Below are positions 27,084-35,804 of a stretch of 64,000 nt of DNA, piece after piece. The stretch covers positions 124,001 to 188,000 of the forward strand of contig PBQA01000028.1 of the NCBI GenBank assembly GCA_002724925.1, written 5' to 3'. Within the stretch, counting starts at the first letter, position 1; the number at the start of each line of letters is the position of its first letter. A program made the position numbers and the translations under genes. The stretch is from Oceanospirillaceae bacterium. GTDB lineage: Bacteria > Pseudomonadota > Gammaproteobacteria > Pseudomonadales > Oceanobacteraceae. The notes under the pieces are model-generated. The model saw only the letters and a list, made by a program, of their open reading frames with translations, did no database searches and was not told the DNA's origin.

Positions 27084-27449
27084 TTACTTCTCCTGTAAAA
27101 TTAACAGTTTGTTAGTGTGCGTACGCATTTATCCTGGGACACTCTATCGAGGTTTCCAGAGTAGCGATCTGACATCATTGAAGTATCTTCCATAACTTAG
27201 ATCTCCCTTCTGAATATACGAGCATACTTAGCTATTTAACTCGTGCTCACGCCTGGCTCAGGCGCCAAGCTTTCTTTCAATACACCGAGCATACCGACCT
27301 TAGCGCTGTATGCAAAGTGCCTGAGGCGACGCCATATCAGCTCCCGATTCACTTCATATACCCTGACCTACGTCATTGCCCTTCCCCCGCCCACTCTATA
27401 TGTTATGGCCTATACGGAAATCCACGGTCACTGACCTACGAGGGCCATT
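27084..27449. other. Gene-poor stretch of 366 bases at the end of the accessory region
   Basis: Lies between the divergent DUF4062 and HlyD-like genes. It should hold both promoters. TGCGTACGCA near 27119-27128 is a 10-base palindrome, and GCCTG/CAGGC near 27253 is a short inverted repeat. A 30-codon minus-strand frame (27101-27193) is listed separately. No integrase gene or clear attI site is visible. Confidence 0.6.
27101..27193 (-). CDS. Possible 30-residue upstream ORF
   Basis: ATG at 27193 with GGGAG about 10 bases upstream, reading MEDTSMMSDRYSGNLDR and ending VRTLTNC, 17 bases before the DUF4062 start. It may be a leader ORF, the remnant of an older gene, or chance. I do not recognise it. 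Confidence 0.25.
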   Translation of the reverse strand: MEDTSMMSDRYSGNLDRVSQDKCVRTLTNC

Positions 27450-28601
27450 ATGAGTCTTCCCTCTCCTAAACTTCTGATTCCTATTGTGTTGATTGGCGCA
27501 GGTGTCGCCGCTGTGCGCTTCTGGCCTGAGAGCCCGCTTGATGTCACGGTATCTAAGGCCTCTGTCGGCTTAGTCGAAGCGAGTGTCGCCAATACCCGCT
27601 CAGGTACGGTTAAGGCGTGCCAGCGTTCGCGCTTGTCGCTGCCTCTTGGTGGCCAGGTAAGTGTTCTCTATGTTGCTCAGGGCGATAAAGTTGAAGCAGG
27701 CGCGCCTTTGATGGAGCTTTGGAACGAAGACATTCGTGCCACTCTGGCGACTGCTGAGGCTCAGCTGGATACTGCCAAGCTTTCGCACGAGGCTACCTGT
27801 ACGCAGTCGCAATCAGATAAGCGTGAAGAGCGGCGTATTCATGATCTTCATAAGCGCCAGATGGCATCCTCTGAGCAGTTAGACCGCGCCGAAACAGCTG
27901 CAACCATCAGTGAGCTTTCGTGCAAACAGCAAGAAACCCTGATTACACAAGCCTCTGCCAATCTGGACCTACAGAAAGCGCGCTTTGCACAGACACAATT
28001 ACGAGCGCCATTCGCAGGGATTATTGCTGAGGTGAATGCCGAGATCGGGGAATACGCGACGCCGTCGCCGCCGGGTGTCGCTACCCCACCCGCGATTGAT
28101 TTAATTAACCCGGATTGTTTTTACGTGCAGGCTCCGATTGATGAGGTGGATGCGGCTCAGGTCGCACTGGATATGCCGGTACGGGTTACGCTGGATGCCT
28201 TCGGCGACCGTACTTTTGATGGCCATGTCTCGCGTATATCGCCTTACATTCAGGATGAAGAAAAGCAGGCCCGTACCGTGGATGTTGATGTGCGCCTTAA
28301 CGAGCTTCCTGAAGGCACCCATCTGTTGATTGGTTACAGCGCCGATATCGAGGTGATTACGGCAACCTCTGAGAACACCCTGCGGCTGCCCACCGAGCTT
28401 TTAATCGACACGGATCACGTAATGCTCACCAGAGACGGCAAGGCCGTTAAGCAGCAAGTCGAGCTTGGCCTGACTAACTGGACCTGGAGCGAAGTCACCA
28501 GCGGGCTGAATAGCGACAATCAGATCATTAATGAACCCGGCCAGAGCGATCTGGAAGGTGGCCGTACGGTTCGAGTGTTGGATACCGACGCTAATGACTG
28601 A
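27450..28601 (+). CDS. HlyD/MacA-type periplasmic adaptor subunit
   Basis: A 383-residue membrane fusion protein: one N-terminal membrane anchor (about 7-22), a lipoyl half-motif (VSVLYVAQGDKVEAGAPL near 71-88), a coiled-coil hairpin (about 100-175), the returning half (TQLRAPFAGIIAEVNAEIGEY near 180-200), then beta-barrel domains. It links an inner-membrane ABC transporter to an outer-membrane channel. GAGG precedes the ATG. It overlaps the ATPase gene by 8 bases; no TolC-like gene is in the window. Confidence 0.87.
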   Translation: MSLPSPKLLIPIVLIGAGVAAVRFWPESPLDVTVSKASVGLVEASVANTRSGTVKACQRSRLSLPLGGQVSVLYVAQGDKVEAGAPLMELWNEDIRATLATAEAQLDTAKLSHEATCTQSQSDKREERRIHDLHKRQMASSEQLDRAETAATISELSCKQQETLITQASANLDLQKARFAQTQLRAPFAGIIAEVNAEIGEYATPSPPGVATPPAIDLINPDCFYVQAPIDEVDAAQVALDMPVRVTLDAFGDRTFDGHVSRISPYIQDEEKQARTVDVDVRLNELPEGTHLLIGYSADIEVITATSENTLRLPTELLIDTDHVMLTRDGKAVKQQVELGLTNWTWSEVTSGLNSDNQIINEPGQSDLEGGRTVRVLDTDAND

Positions 28602-29331
28602 AGCAACCACAGAAACAAATACAGAAGCAATCAGAGTACGCGGTGTTCATCGTCGCTTTCAGCTCGGCGATCAGACCGTACACGCCCTGAATGATATCAA
28701 TCTGGATATTACGCAAGGCGAGTATATCTCGGTGATGGGGCCTTCGGGTTCGGGCAAGTCGACGCTGCTGAATATGCTGGGGCTGTTGGATGTGCCTGAT
28801 GAAGGGCAATACTGGCTCGCGGGTAAGGATACCGTCCCGATGAGTGAAGAAGAGCGCGCGGGGTATCGTCGCGACCATATTGGTTTTGTGTTTCAGTCGT
28901 ATCACTTAGTGCCACGCCTCAGTGCTCGCGAGAATATGGAACTGCCTATGGTGCTGGCAGGTATTCCTCCGGCAGAACGCCGTAAACGCTTAGAGCCTGT
29001 CATTAATCGCTTAGGATTAACTGAGCGCGCCGGTCACAAACCAGAACAACTGTCTGGTGGTCAGCGCCAGCGCGTAGCCATAGGCCGTGCGATTATTATG
29101 CAGGCTCCACTGCTACTCGCCGACGAACCTACCGGTAATCTCGATACGCATTCGGGTGCCGATGTGGTTGAGCTGCTGGAAGAATTAAATGCTCAGGGCA
29201 TTACCTTAATTGTGGTTACGCACGGCATGGCGCTCGGCCAGCGCGCAAAGCGACGTTTACGTATGGTGGATGGCGCCATCGTCAGCGACGATACGTTCGC
29301 CATAATCCCCTCAGAAGAGCCTGCTCTATGA
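28594..29331 (+). CDS. MacB/LolD-type ABC transporter ATP-binding protein
   Basis: A 245-residue ATPase with Walker A GPSGSGKST (about 49-57), Q-loop VFQSYHLVP, signature LSGGQRQRVAIGRA near 153, Walker B LLLADEPTGNLD near 172 and the switch histidine in VVTHG. The FtsE/LolD/MacB subfamily match is clear. The ATG at 28594 overlaps the adaptor stop codon and is preferred to the upstream in-frame start at 28531, which would lie inside the adaptor gene. It overlaps the first permease by 4 bases. Confidence 0.93.
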   Translation: MTEATTETNTEAIRVRGVHRRFQLGDQTVHALNDINLDITQGEYISVMGPSGSGKSTLLNMLGLLDVPDEGQYWLAGKDTVPMSEEERAGYRRDHIGFVFQSYHLVPRLSARENMELPMVLAGIPPAERRKRLEPVINRLGLTERAGHKPEQLSGGQRQRVAIGRAIIMQAPLLLADEPTGNLDTHSGADVVELLEELNAQGITLIVVTHGMALGQRAKRRLRMVDGAIVSDDTFAIIPSEEPAL

Positions 29332-30545
29332 TCCGCCTGCAGGATCACTTCACCTTTACCCTGCGCTCCGTTACGCGACAGCGTTTTCGTACCACGATGC
29401 AGTTAGTTGCTATGGCCATTGGTGTGCTGGCGGTCGTGTTACTGACCGGTATTGGTGAAGGCGGGCGTCGCTTTGTAATGGCCGAGTTCGCAAGCCTGGG
29501 CAACGATGTTTTAGTGATGCTGCCGGGCCGAAAAGAAACCACCGGCGGCCTGCCGCCATTAACCGGCGAAGGCACCCGTGATATCACGCTTAACGATGCC
29601 CAAAGCCTCATGCGAATTTCCGGTGTCGAGCGTATTGCACCTATCGTTGTGGGCACCAGCCGTTTGAGTATTTCAGGGTTGAGCCGCGACAGCTTAGTGC
29701 TGGGGACGACTCAGGATTTCTTTAACATCCGCGATCTCGCCTTCAGTCAGGGTCAGGCATTTACTACTCGCCAGGGTAGCCGCAGTCGTGCGGAATGCAT
29801 TCTGGGTGCAACGCTCCGCGATGAACTTTTTGGCCCTAAACGCGCGCTGGGCCAATGGATTAATGTCGCGGACTATCGTTGTCGGGTGACAGGCGTGCTT
29901 ACCGATTCAGGGACGGGTTTCGGCTTTGATATGAGCAACGCGCTGATGCTGCCCGTTGATAATGCCATGCAGATTTTTAACACCGAAGGTCTGTTCCGCG
30001 TGATGATTCAGATTGAGAACATTGATGCGGTTCCGGCGATGACGACCGCCGTTGAGCAACAGATGACGCTGCGCCATGACGGCCAACTGGATATTACGAT
30101 TGTTACGCCCGACAGCCTGCTCAGCGCCTTCAATAATGTACTGTTAGTCATGACCTTTGCTGTCGCCGGTATCGCTGCTATCAGCCTGTTAGTCGCTGGT
30201 GTGTTAATCATGAATATGACACTCATCGGCGTAGCTCAGCGCCGCGCTGAAATTGGCTTATTAAAAGCACTAGGGGCGTCATCAAAAGAGGTCCGCTTAT
30301 TGTTTATTACCGAAGCCACCTTACTCGCCACCAGCGGCGCGGTGCTCGGTATGCTGATCGCGGAGGTGATTCTATTAGGGCTTCGAGTAAAATTTCCTGA
30401 AGTACCTTTTGCCACCCCTGTCTGGGCGAGTGCATCGGCGATTGGTATTTCTGCGGTCGCCGGTGTTCTGTTCTCATGGATACCGGCCCAGAAAGCCGCA
30501 AAATTACCGCCAGTATTGGCGCTTCAGGCTCAGGCCGGAAAATAG
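29328..30545 (+). CDS. MacB-type ABC transporter permease (first)
   Basis: A 405-residue permease with the MacB/FtsX layout: an N-terminal membrane helix (about 22-45), a periplasmic MacB_PCD domain (about 50-260), and three C-terminal helices (about 275-390) containing the cytoplasmic coupling segment RRAEIGLLKALGASSKEV. This type of transporter uses mechanical movement of the periplasmic domain to push substrate out through the adaptor. It starts in the ATGA overlap with the ATPase. Confidence 0.9.
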   Translation: MIRLQDHFTFTLRSVTRQRFRTTMQLVAMAIGVLAVVLLTGIGEGGRRFVMAEFASLGNDVLVMLPGRKETTGGLPPLTGEGTRDITLNDAQSLMRISGVERIAPIVVGTSRLSISGLSRDSLVLGTTQDFFNIRDLAFSQGQAFTTRQGSRSRAECILGATLRDELFGPKRALGQWINVADYRCRVTGVLTDSGTGFGFDMSNALMLPVDNAMQIFNTEGLFRVMIQIENIDAVPAMTTAVEQQMTLRHDGQLDITIVTPDSLLSAFNNVLLVMTFAVAGIAAISLLVAGVLIMNMTLIGVAQRRAEIGLLKALGASSKEVRLLFITEATLLATSGAVLGMLIAEVILLGLRVKFPEVPFATPVWASASAIGISAVAGVLFSWIPAQKAAKLPPVLALQAQAGK

Positions 30546-30557
30546 GAGGCGTGCCTT

Positions 30558-31757
30558 ATGATCAGACCTGACGATTGGCTACGCCTTGCAACCTCACCCG
30601 TTACCAGCCAACCGGGTAAGAGCGTCTTAACCGCACTGGGCATTGCAATTGGTATTGCCGCAGTGACCCTTCTGACGACACTTGGCCACGGTGTACGCCA
30701 GTACGTGCTCGACAGTTTTTCGCAATTTGGCACACGCATTATTGCAATTACCCCAGGTCACAGTGAGACCGCAGGACTGGCCGGAGGATTAATAAGCTCA
30801 GTCCGGTTATTAACGCTCGACGATGCCGAAGCCTTATCAAGAATTACCGGTAGCGAATGGGTCGTATCGAATGTTCAGGGCTCAGGGCCAGTGCGCTACG
30901 GTGAACGTGTTCGCAGCACTGAAATTCTCGGTACAACCTCTGACTTTAATCAGGCCTGGGACTTCCCACTGGCAATGGGGAAGTTTTTACCGAACGCCGA
31001 CGGTAATAGCCCTGCGGTCGCGGTCATTGGCGATACGTTATATCGGGAGTTATTCCGCAGTGAAAACCCTCTCGGAAAATTTATCCGGATTGGCGGCCAA
31101 CGCTATCGTGTGATTGGTGTAATGCAACCGAAAGGCTCAACTCTTGGGTTTGATCTCGACGATATGGCGTATATTCCTGCCGACCGCGCCCTTACCCTGT
31201 TTAACCGCGAAGGTTTAATGGAAGTCGATGTGGTGTTCTCAGAAGGCACGACCTCTGCGCAAATGCAGGAGCGCATTAAAAGCGTGATGATGAAACGCCA
31301 CGGCCAGGAAGATTTCACCCTCACCAGCCAGGACGAAATGCTCAGCAGCATGAATCGCATTCTCAGTATCCTGACCATGGGCGTTGCCGCACTGGGTGGT
31401 ATTTCTTTGTTGGTTGGTGGCGTTGGTATTTTTACCATTATGACCACCAACCTGACGGAACGCACAGCCGAGATCGGTTTGCTGCGTGCGATTGGTTGCC
31501 CACGCCGTCAGCTACTCAGCCTGTTTTTAGGCGAAGCAGTCATGCTTTCATTATTCGGCGCCTTTATCGGCATCGTTATTACTGCCGTTGTAGTTGCCCT
31601 TCTGAGCGTTTTAGCACCTGCATTTCCGGTTCAGATTCAGTTTTCAACACTGGGACTGGCCATTGCAGTAGCGACGATCACTGGCCTTATTTCCGGCATT
31701 TGGCCCGCCTATAAATCATCACGGCTGAGCCCTATTGAGGCTTTACGGGGGGAGTAA
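30558..31757 (+). CDS. MacB-type ABC transporter permease (second)
   Basis: A 399-residue paralogue of the preceding permease with the same layout; its coupling segment reads TAEIGLLRAIGCPRRQLL near 296. It follows 12 bases after the first permease, with GGAGG just upstream. Two unlike permeases with one ATPase suggest a heterodimeric exporter. The substrate is unknown; macrolide-like, peptide or lipid substrates are all known in this family. Confidence 0.9.
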   Translation: MIRPDDWLRLATSPVTSQPGKSVLTALGIAIGIAAVTLLTTLGHGVRQYVLDSFSQFGTRIIAITPGHSETAGLAGGLISSVRLLTLDDAEALSRITGSEWVVSNVQGSGPVRYGERVRSTEILGTTSDFNQAWDFPLAMGKFLPNADGNSPAVAVIGDTLYRELFRSENPLGKFIRIGGQRYRVIGVMQPKGSTLGFDLDDMAYIPADRALTLFNREGLMEVDVVFSEGTTSAQMQERIKSVMMKRHGQEDFTLTSQDEMLSSMNRILSILTMGVAALGGISLLVGGVGIFTIMTTNLTERTAEIGLLRAIGCPRRQLLSLFLGEAVMLSLFGAFIGIVITAVVVALLSVLAPAFPVQIQFSTLGLAIAVATITGLISGIWPAYKSSRLSPIEALRGE

Positions 31758-31793
31758 CTTTCCTTGCCCTAAACCCAGTCATCACGCTTTTCT

Positions 31794-31842
31794 TTGGTGC
31801 GACAGTGCGCCCCAAAACCGACCATACTCGCACCATCATGGT
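31794..31842 (+). promoter_or_regulatory. Two NtrC-like binding sites upstream of amtB
   Basis: GCACCATCATGGT at 31830-31842 matches the core of the classical NtrC site (GCACCANNNTGGTGC) on both half-sites. A second, 22-base imperfect palindrome at 31794-31815 has outer arms TTGG/CCAA and inner GCG/CGC. Both lie 110-190 bases before the sigma-54 promoter, the right range for enhancer-like activation. Confidence 0.65.
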
Positions 31843-31952
31843 TAGCCCAGTTGTTTTTATTCATTCCGGTATATTTTTCACAAGCTGTTCAAGGCCCGCC
31901 GCAGCTGCATCGCGACAGATAACCCGCCCTTAATTACAAAGTTATAAATAGA

Positions 31953-31967
31953 TGGCATGACACTTGC
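31953..31967 (+). promoter_or_regulatory. Sigma-54 (RpoN) promoter of the ammonium transporter gene
   Basis: TGGCATGACACTTGC has the -24 GG and -12 GC dinucleotides separated by 10 bases, as in the RpoN consensus TGGCAC-N5-TTGC. Transcription would begin near 31979, about 33 bases before the ATG at 32012. Confidence 0.8.
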
Positions 31968-32011
31968 CAATCAAGCAGGAGAAACTTTATAAGAAACATA
32001 GGCTTAGCTAT

Positions 32012-33298
32012 ATGTACATTCTCCCAGCGATACTCCTGTCGCTTACTCTGATCCCCGGAATCGCTCACGCCGATACCGGAACAACCAGCATGGATATCGT
32101 CTGGATTCTGTTTTCTGCCACACTTGTCTTTTTTATGCAGGCCGGTTTTGCCTTGCTTGAAAGTGGCATGTCTCGCGCAAAAAATGCCATTAACGTGATG
32201 ATGAAAAACTACATCGATGTCTGTATCGGTAGTCTATTATTCTGGGCCATTGGCTTCGGTATTATGTTTGGCAACAACCCAACGGGCTTCTTTGGCACCA
32301 CGGCATTCGGCTTATCTGAAGGCAGTAACTGGGACTTTACTTTCTTGTTATTCCAGACCATGTTCGCTGCGACCGCTGTCACTATCTGCAGTGGTGCCAT
32401 GGCCGAACGCACTCGCTATACCGCCTATTTATTATCTGCGGCGGCCATCGTCACCTTTATTTATCCTGTGTTTGGCAGTTGGGCCTGGGGCGGAAGTTAC
32501 GGCGGTCAGGGCTGGCTTGCCGAACTGGGCTTTATTGATTTTGCTGGCTCTACCGTTGTGCACTCTTTGGGCGCATGGTGTGCACTTGCTGGGGTCATCG
32601 CCGTAGGCGCACGTACTGGTCGCTTTGATAATTCAGGCAACACGCGAAATATTCCTGGCCACAATTTATCTCTCGTAGCTTTGGGTGGCTTTATTCTTTG
32701 GTTCGGCTGGTTTGGCTTTAATGGTGGCAGCGCGTTGTCAGCTTCAGAGAATATTGGTGGCATCATTCTTAACACTCACCTTTCGGCGGCGGCCGGTGCG
32801 GGCGGTGCAATTTTACTGTCGGCCCTGTTACAACGCCCGATTCTTTTAACCACTACCGTTAACGGTAGCCTCGCAGGCCTTGTAGGCATCACCGCCGGCT
32901 GTGCCACGATGGAACCGCCATTCGCCATCGTCACAGGCGCTGTCAGTGGTGTGATTGCAACTCTGGGTCAGGACCTGATGCTTCGTTGGAAACTCGACGA
33001 TGTTGTTTCAGCAATTCCCGTGCATGGTTTCGCCGGTGCCTGGGGCACGATTGCCGCGGGGCTCTTTTTCGCTGGCGACATGTTCGATACTCAGCGTGTT
33101 GCGACTCAGGCCATTGGTGTCATCACTGCCTTCCTCTGGGCCTTCCCGCTGTCGCTGCTGGTGTTCACGCTGATTCGCTTTATGATCGGCCTACGTTCTT
33201 CGAAGGAACACGAGCAGATGGGCCTCGATTGTACCGAGCACAATGAAGTCGGTTATCCAGAGTTCCAGCGAAACATCACATTCCGTCAGGAGCCATAA
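32012..33298 (+). CDS. amtB: Ammonium transporter (Amt/MEP family)
   Basis: A 428-residue inner-membrane channel for ammonium. A signal peptide (MYILPAILLSLTLIPGIAHA) precedes eleven helices. The twin-histidine pore can be placed in TVVHSLGAWCALAG and AIPVHGFAGAWG. An in-frame TTG at 31964 exists, but it lies within the RpoN promoter, so I use ATG 32012. The promoter and NtrC-like sites indicate induction by nitrogen limitation. glnK, the usual PII partner upstream of amtB, is missing here; the next gene, 2 bases away, is an unknown protein. Confidence 0.92.
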   Translation: MYILPAILLSLTLIPGIAHADTGTTSMDIVWILFSATLVFFMQAGFALLESGMSRAKNAINVMMKNYIDVCIGSLLFWAIGFGIMFGNNPTGFFGTTAFGLSEGSNWDFTFLLFQTMFAATAVTICSGAMAERTRYTAYLLSAAAIVTFIYPVFGSWAWGGSYGGQGWLAELGFIDFAGSTVVHSLGAWCALAGVIAVGARTGRFDNSGNTRNIPGHNLSLVALGGFILWFGWFGFNGGSALSASENIGGIILNTHLSAAAGAGGAILLSALLQRPILLTTTVNGSLAGLVGITAGCATMEPPFAIVTGAVSGVIATLGQDLMLRWKLDDVVSAIPVHGFAGAWGTIAAGLFFAGDMFDTQRVATQAIGVITAFLWAFPLSLLVFTLIRFMIGLRSSKEHEQMGLDCTEHNEVGYPEFQRNITFRQEP

Positions 33299-33300
33299 GC

Positions 33301-34032
33301 ATGAGCCCTGATATTAAACGTCGCATCGTGTTTACGATTTTGTCGGACTATATTGCTGGCGAAGAACTTCGCCAGGTTATGATCCTATGGCAAGCGGAAT
33401 TTTCTGAACGCTCGCGTTATGAACTGAATCAGTTCCTGGGCGCGTGCCGGGATGTTCCGGGTATTCAGCAGAATCGCCTTGAGATTCTCAGTCGTCTGGT
33501 GCGCATGGTCATGGCTGCTAACGAATCTGATCTGAAGCCTGACCCCATCAACTGGATGAATTCAGCAGACGATGCAGAAACTTCGTTTACGCCTTCTGAG
33601 CCGCTCACCAAAGAAGAATTCAGTCGGCCTCAGCAGGCAGCCTCCCGGCTTTCGCAGCCTCAAAAGACCTCAGAGACTGCACCGCAAAACAGTTTGGTCG
33701 CTGAAGTGGTTAATATGTTGTTCAGCCGCCTGCGCTCGGATCAGATTCGCACGATTAAATCGTATGTGCTCAGCGCCGCTCAGAAGAAAAAACTCCAGCC
33801 TGCGGCTGTGGCTATGTTTGAACAGCCAGACATTTCGGTTTCTGCCGTTCATACCCCACTCGAAATCATGGATGCACGTAAGCTGATTAACTTCACTTAC
33901 ATCGGTTGCTGCGAGGCAATTGGCCCGGTAGATGCCGACTTGTTGCTTAGTAAAGCCGTGCGCGAAGTCGGTGAAAAATATCGAGGTAATGAGCCTTACG
34001 CGAACTGCCTGAATCAACTACTGGGGCGCTGA
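33301..34032 (+). CDS. Unknown protein co-transcribed with amtB
   Basis: A 243-residue soluble protein with no signal peptide. Three parts can be seen: an N-terminal helical region (about 1-65), a Ser/Pro/Gln-rich linker (about 90-125), and a C-terminal helical region (about 130-243) ending in CLNQLLGR. I do not recognise it. It begins 2 bases after the amtB stop, so it is almost certainly translated under the same nitrogen control and may regulate or act with the transporter. Confidence 0.8.
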   Translation: MSPDIKRRIVFTILSDYIAGEELRQVMILWQAEFSERSRYELNQFLGACRDVPGIQQNRLEILSRLVRMVMAANESDLKPDPINWMNSADDAETSFTPSEPLTKEEFSRPQQAASRLSQPQKTSETAPQNSLVAEVVNMLFSRLRSDQIRTIKSYVLSAAQKKKLQPAAVAMFEQPDISVSAVHTPLEIMDARKLINFTYIGCCEAIGPVDADLLLSKAVREVGEKYRGNEPYANCLNQLLGR

Positions 34033-34057
34033 TGAGTGCGTAGGCTGAGTGAAGATT

Positions 34058-34093
34058 AAAAAAGCCACTGACAGAACGTCAGTGGCTTTTTTA
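34058..34093. terminator. Terminator between the amtB operon and the metallophosphatase gene
   Basis: AAAAGCCACTGAC and GTCAGTGGCTTTT form a 13-bp stem with an AGAAC loop and a following T-run. Symmetric enough to act in both directions. Confidence 0.88.
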
Positions 34094-34128
34094 TTGAAAC
34101 ACACCGGGTATCGCTTTAATCAGACTCT

Positions 34129-35157
34129 TCAGTCGCGCGTCATCTGATAGCTATGCGCCAGAGCATGTTCTCCCGATACTTCATCAACGGTATATACACG
34201 CACCGTCAGTTGATTGCCTTCAATGTGCAGATGCATAAAACCTAATACATCGCCCTGCTGAAATTCGGCCGGGTTACGATTCACGTCATCAAGTGGGCGT
34301 TGTTTAGCACCTGCCCCCGATACGATCTGAGTCATACCCTCACAGCGTTCTAGCGGCGGAAGTATCTGCAGATCATGATCATGCCCCGAGATCATCAGAT
34401 CAAAATCACCGCATAGATTGTCGCCTACGAAATCATAAAAAGCGTATCCGAAAGCAGGAACACCATCGTACCAGCCTGCGTTACCGTGACGGCCATTTGA
34501 AATATACGGGTGATGGGAAAACGCAATTTTCCAGGGTGTCGTCGCAGATTCTTTTTCAGCTTCGATCCACTCTTCCTGAACCCGATAGTATTTAAACTGA
34601 CGGTATTTAGGATCAAGATCAGACACAGCCGCCAGCGGATTAGAATCGAGTGAGAAGAAAGTCACCAGTGGCGCTTCTGATTCAAGCGGTGCAGTAAACG
34701 AATAGTACCGTGCTGGCATATTCCACTTTTCACTCATGCGGTCTTCCGCATAGTGATAATCCACCTGAAACTCGCCCTTGTCGTTATCCAGGCCATCACC
34801 ACTCAGCCAACCATTGTCGTGATTACCAAGCGTCATATAGAACGGAAAATCAACGTCTGCATAGGGCTTTTCAAATTTATCGATAAACTGAACATCGTCG
34901 ACCGAATCAACGCCAGTTTCATAGATATTGTCACCCAGCCCCAGTGCAAAATCACAGCCGAGTTCATCACAGACTGCCTTCATGGCTGTGGCAACCTTAT
35001 ACTGCTTGTCTTCGCCCGTACCGGTGTCACCGATGGCGATAAAAGAAACTGCGCCTTCTGGCACCTCAACGACTGGCTCTTCGGGTTCCTCTGGAAACCA
35101 GGACATGCCATAGGCGGGTAAATGTACGGCCAGCGCCATCAATGCGAGCTTTTTCAT
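34129..35157 (-). CDS. Secreted metallophosphoesterase (acid-phosphatase-like)
   Basis: A 342-residue calcineurin-like phosphatase. After a signal sequence (MKKLALMALAVHLPAYG) come the metal-binding motifs IGDTGTG near 41, GLGDNIYETG near 76, TLGNHDN near 112, SHHPY near 217 and SGHDHD near 261. The pattern is like tartrate-resistant or purple acid phosphatases. ATG 35157 is chosen because GGAG lies upstream and it exposes the signal peptide. Substrate unknown; periplasmic phosphate scavenging is likely. Confidence 0.87.
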   Translation of the reverse strand: MKKLALMALAVHLPAYGMSWFPEEPEEPVVEVPEGAVSFIAIGDTGTGEDKQYKVATAMKAVCDELGCDFALGLGDNIYETGVDSVDDVQFIDKFEKPYADVDFPFYMTLGNHDNGWLSGDGLDNDKGEFQVDYHYAEDRMSEKWNMPARYYSFTAPLESEAPLVTFFSLDSNPLAAVSDLDPKYRQFKYYRVQEEWIEAEKESATTPWKIAFSHHPYISNGRHGNAGWYDGVPAFGYAFYDFVGDNLCGDFDLMISGHDHDLQILPPLERCEGMTQIVSGAGAKQRPLDDVNRNPAEFQQGDVLGFMHLHIEGNQLTVRVYTVDEVSGEHALAHSYQMTRD

Positions 35158-35354
35158 CTTCTGTCTCCAGACCAACATTGCAATAAAACCACTGAGTGTA
35201 ACGCCCCAGTGCTTCAGATTTGTGAAACATCCTACACAAGCTGCTCGAAACGTGCCGCCACCCAGCGGGCCAAGTAGATACGTCGGGTCATCAGTCACTT
35301 TCGCTGGTGAGTGCTAAACTCATCTGACAGAGGTTTGATAGGCAGGAGGTCCCT

Positions 35355-35792
35355 ATGATTGTCGATTCTTTGATGACCACCAAAGTCGTTACCGTGCATC
35401 TTGATGACAAACTGACAAAGCTCCATGAAATATTCATTAATACGCGCTTCCATCACGTTCTGGTGGCTGAGAATGGCCGGTTACGTGGGGTTATTACCGA
35501 TCGCGACTTTTTTAAAGCGGTGAGCCCATACATTGGCACACCGGCAGAAACCACGCACGATACTGCAACGATTAACAAGAAGGCTCATCAGATTATGAGT
35601 CGGAACCCGGTTACCATCAAAGCAGGCAGTAATATCCGTGAGGCTGTATCGCTGATATACCAACACGGCGTCACCTGTCTGCCGATACTCAACGATGAAG
35701 ATAAGATTGCAGGTATTCTGACCTGGCGGGATGTATTTCGGGGGCTTGAGGCTCGCTATAACAAACCCGCGGCCCCCGAACAAAAGGATTGA
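35355..35792 (+). CDS. CBS-pair domain protein
   Basis: 145 residues made of two CBS domains (about 1-60 and 75-135), with the typical MTTKVVTVHLDDKL and MSRNPVTIKAGSNIREA repeats and ITDRDFF/LTWRDVF ends. Such pairs bind adenosine nucleotides and act as energy or ligand sensors. GGAGG precedes the ATG. No partner domain is fused and its target is not known. Confidence 0.88.
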   Translation: MIVDSLMTTKVVTVHLDDKLTKLHEIFINTRFHHVLVAENGRLRGVITDRDFFKAVSPYIGTPAETTHDTATINKKAHQIMSRNPVTIKAGSNIREAVSLIYQHGVTCLPILNDEDKIAGILTWRDVFRGLEARYNKPAAPEQKD

Positions 35793-35804
35793 GCAACGCA
35801 GACG

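Noticed and set aside
27243-27434. 63-codon plus-strand frame before the HlyD gene
   Set aside because: Composition is unlike a protein and no ribosome binding site precedes it.
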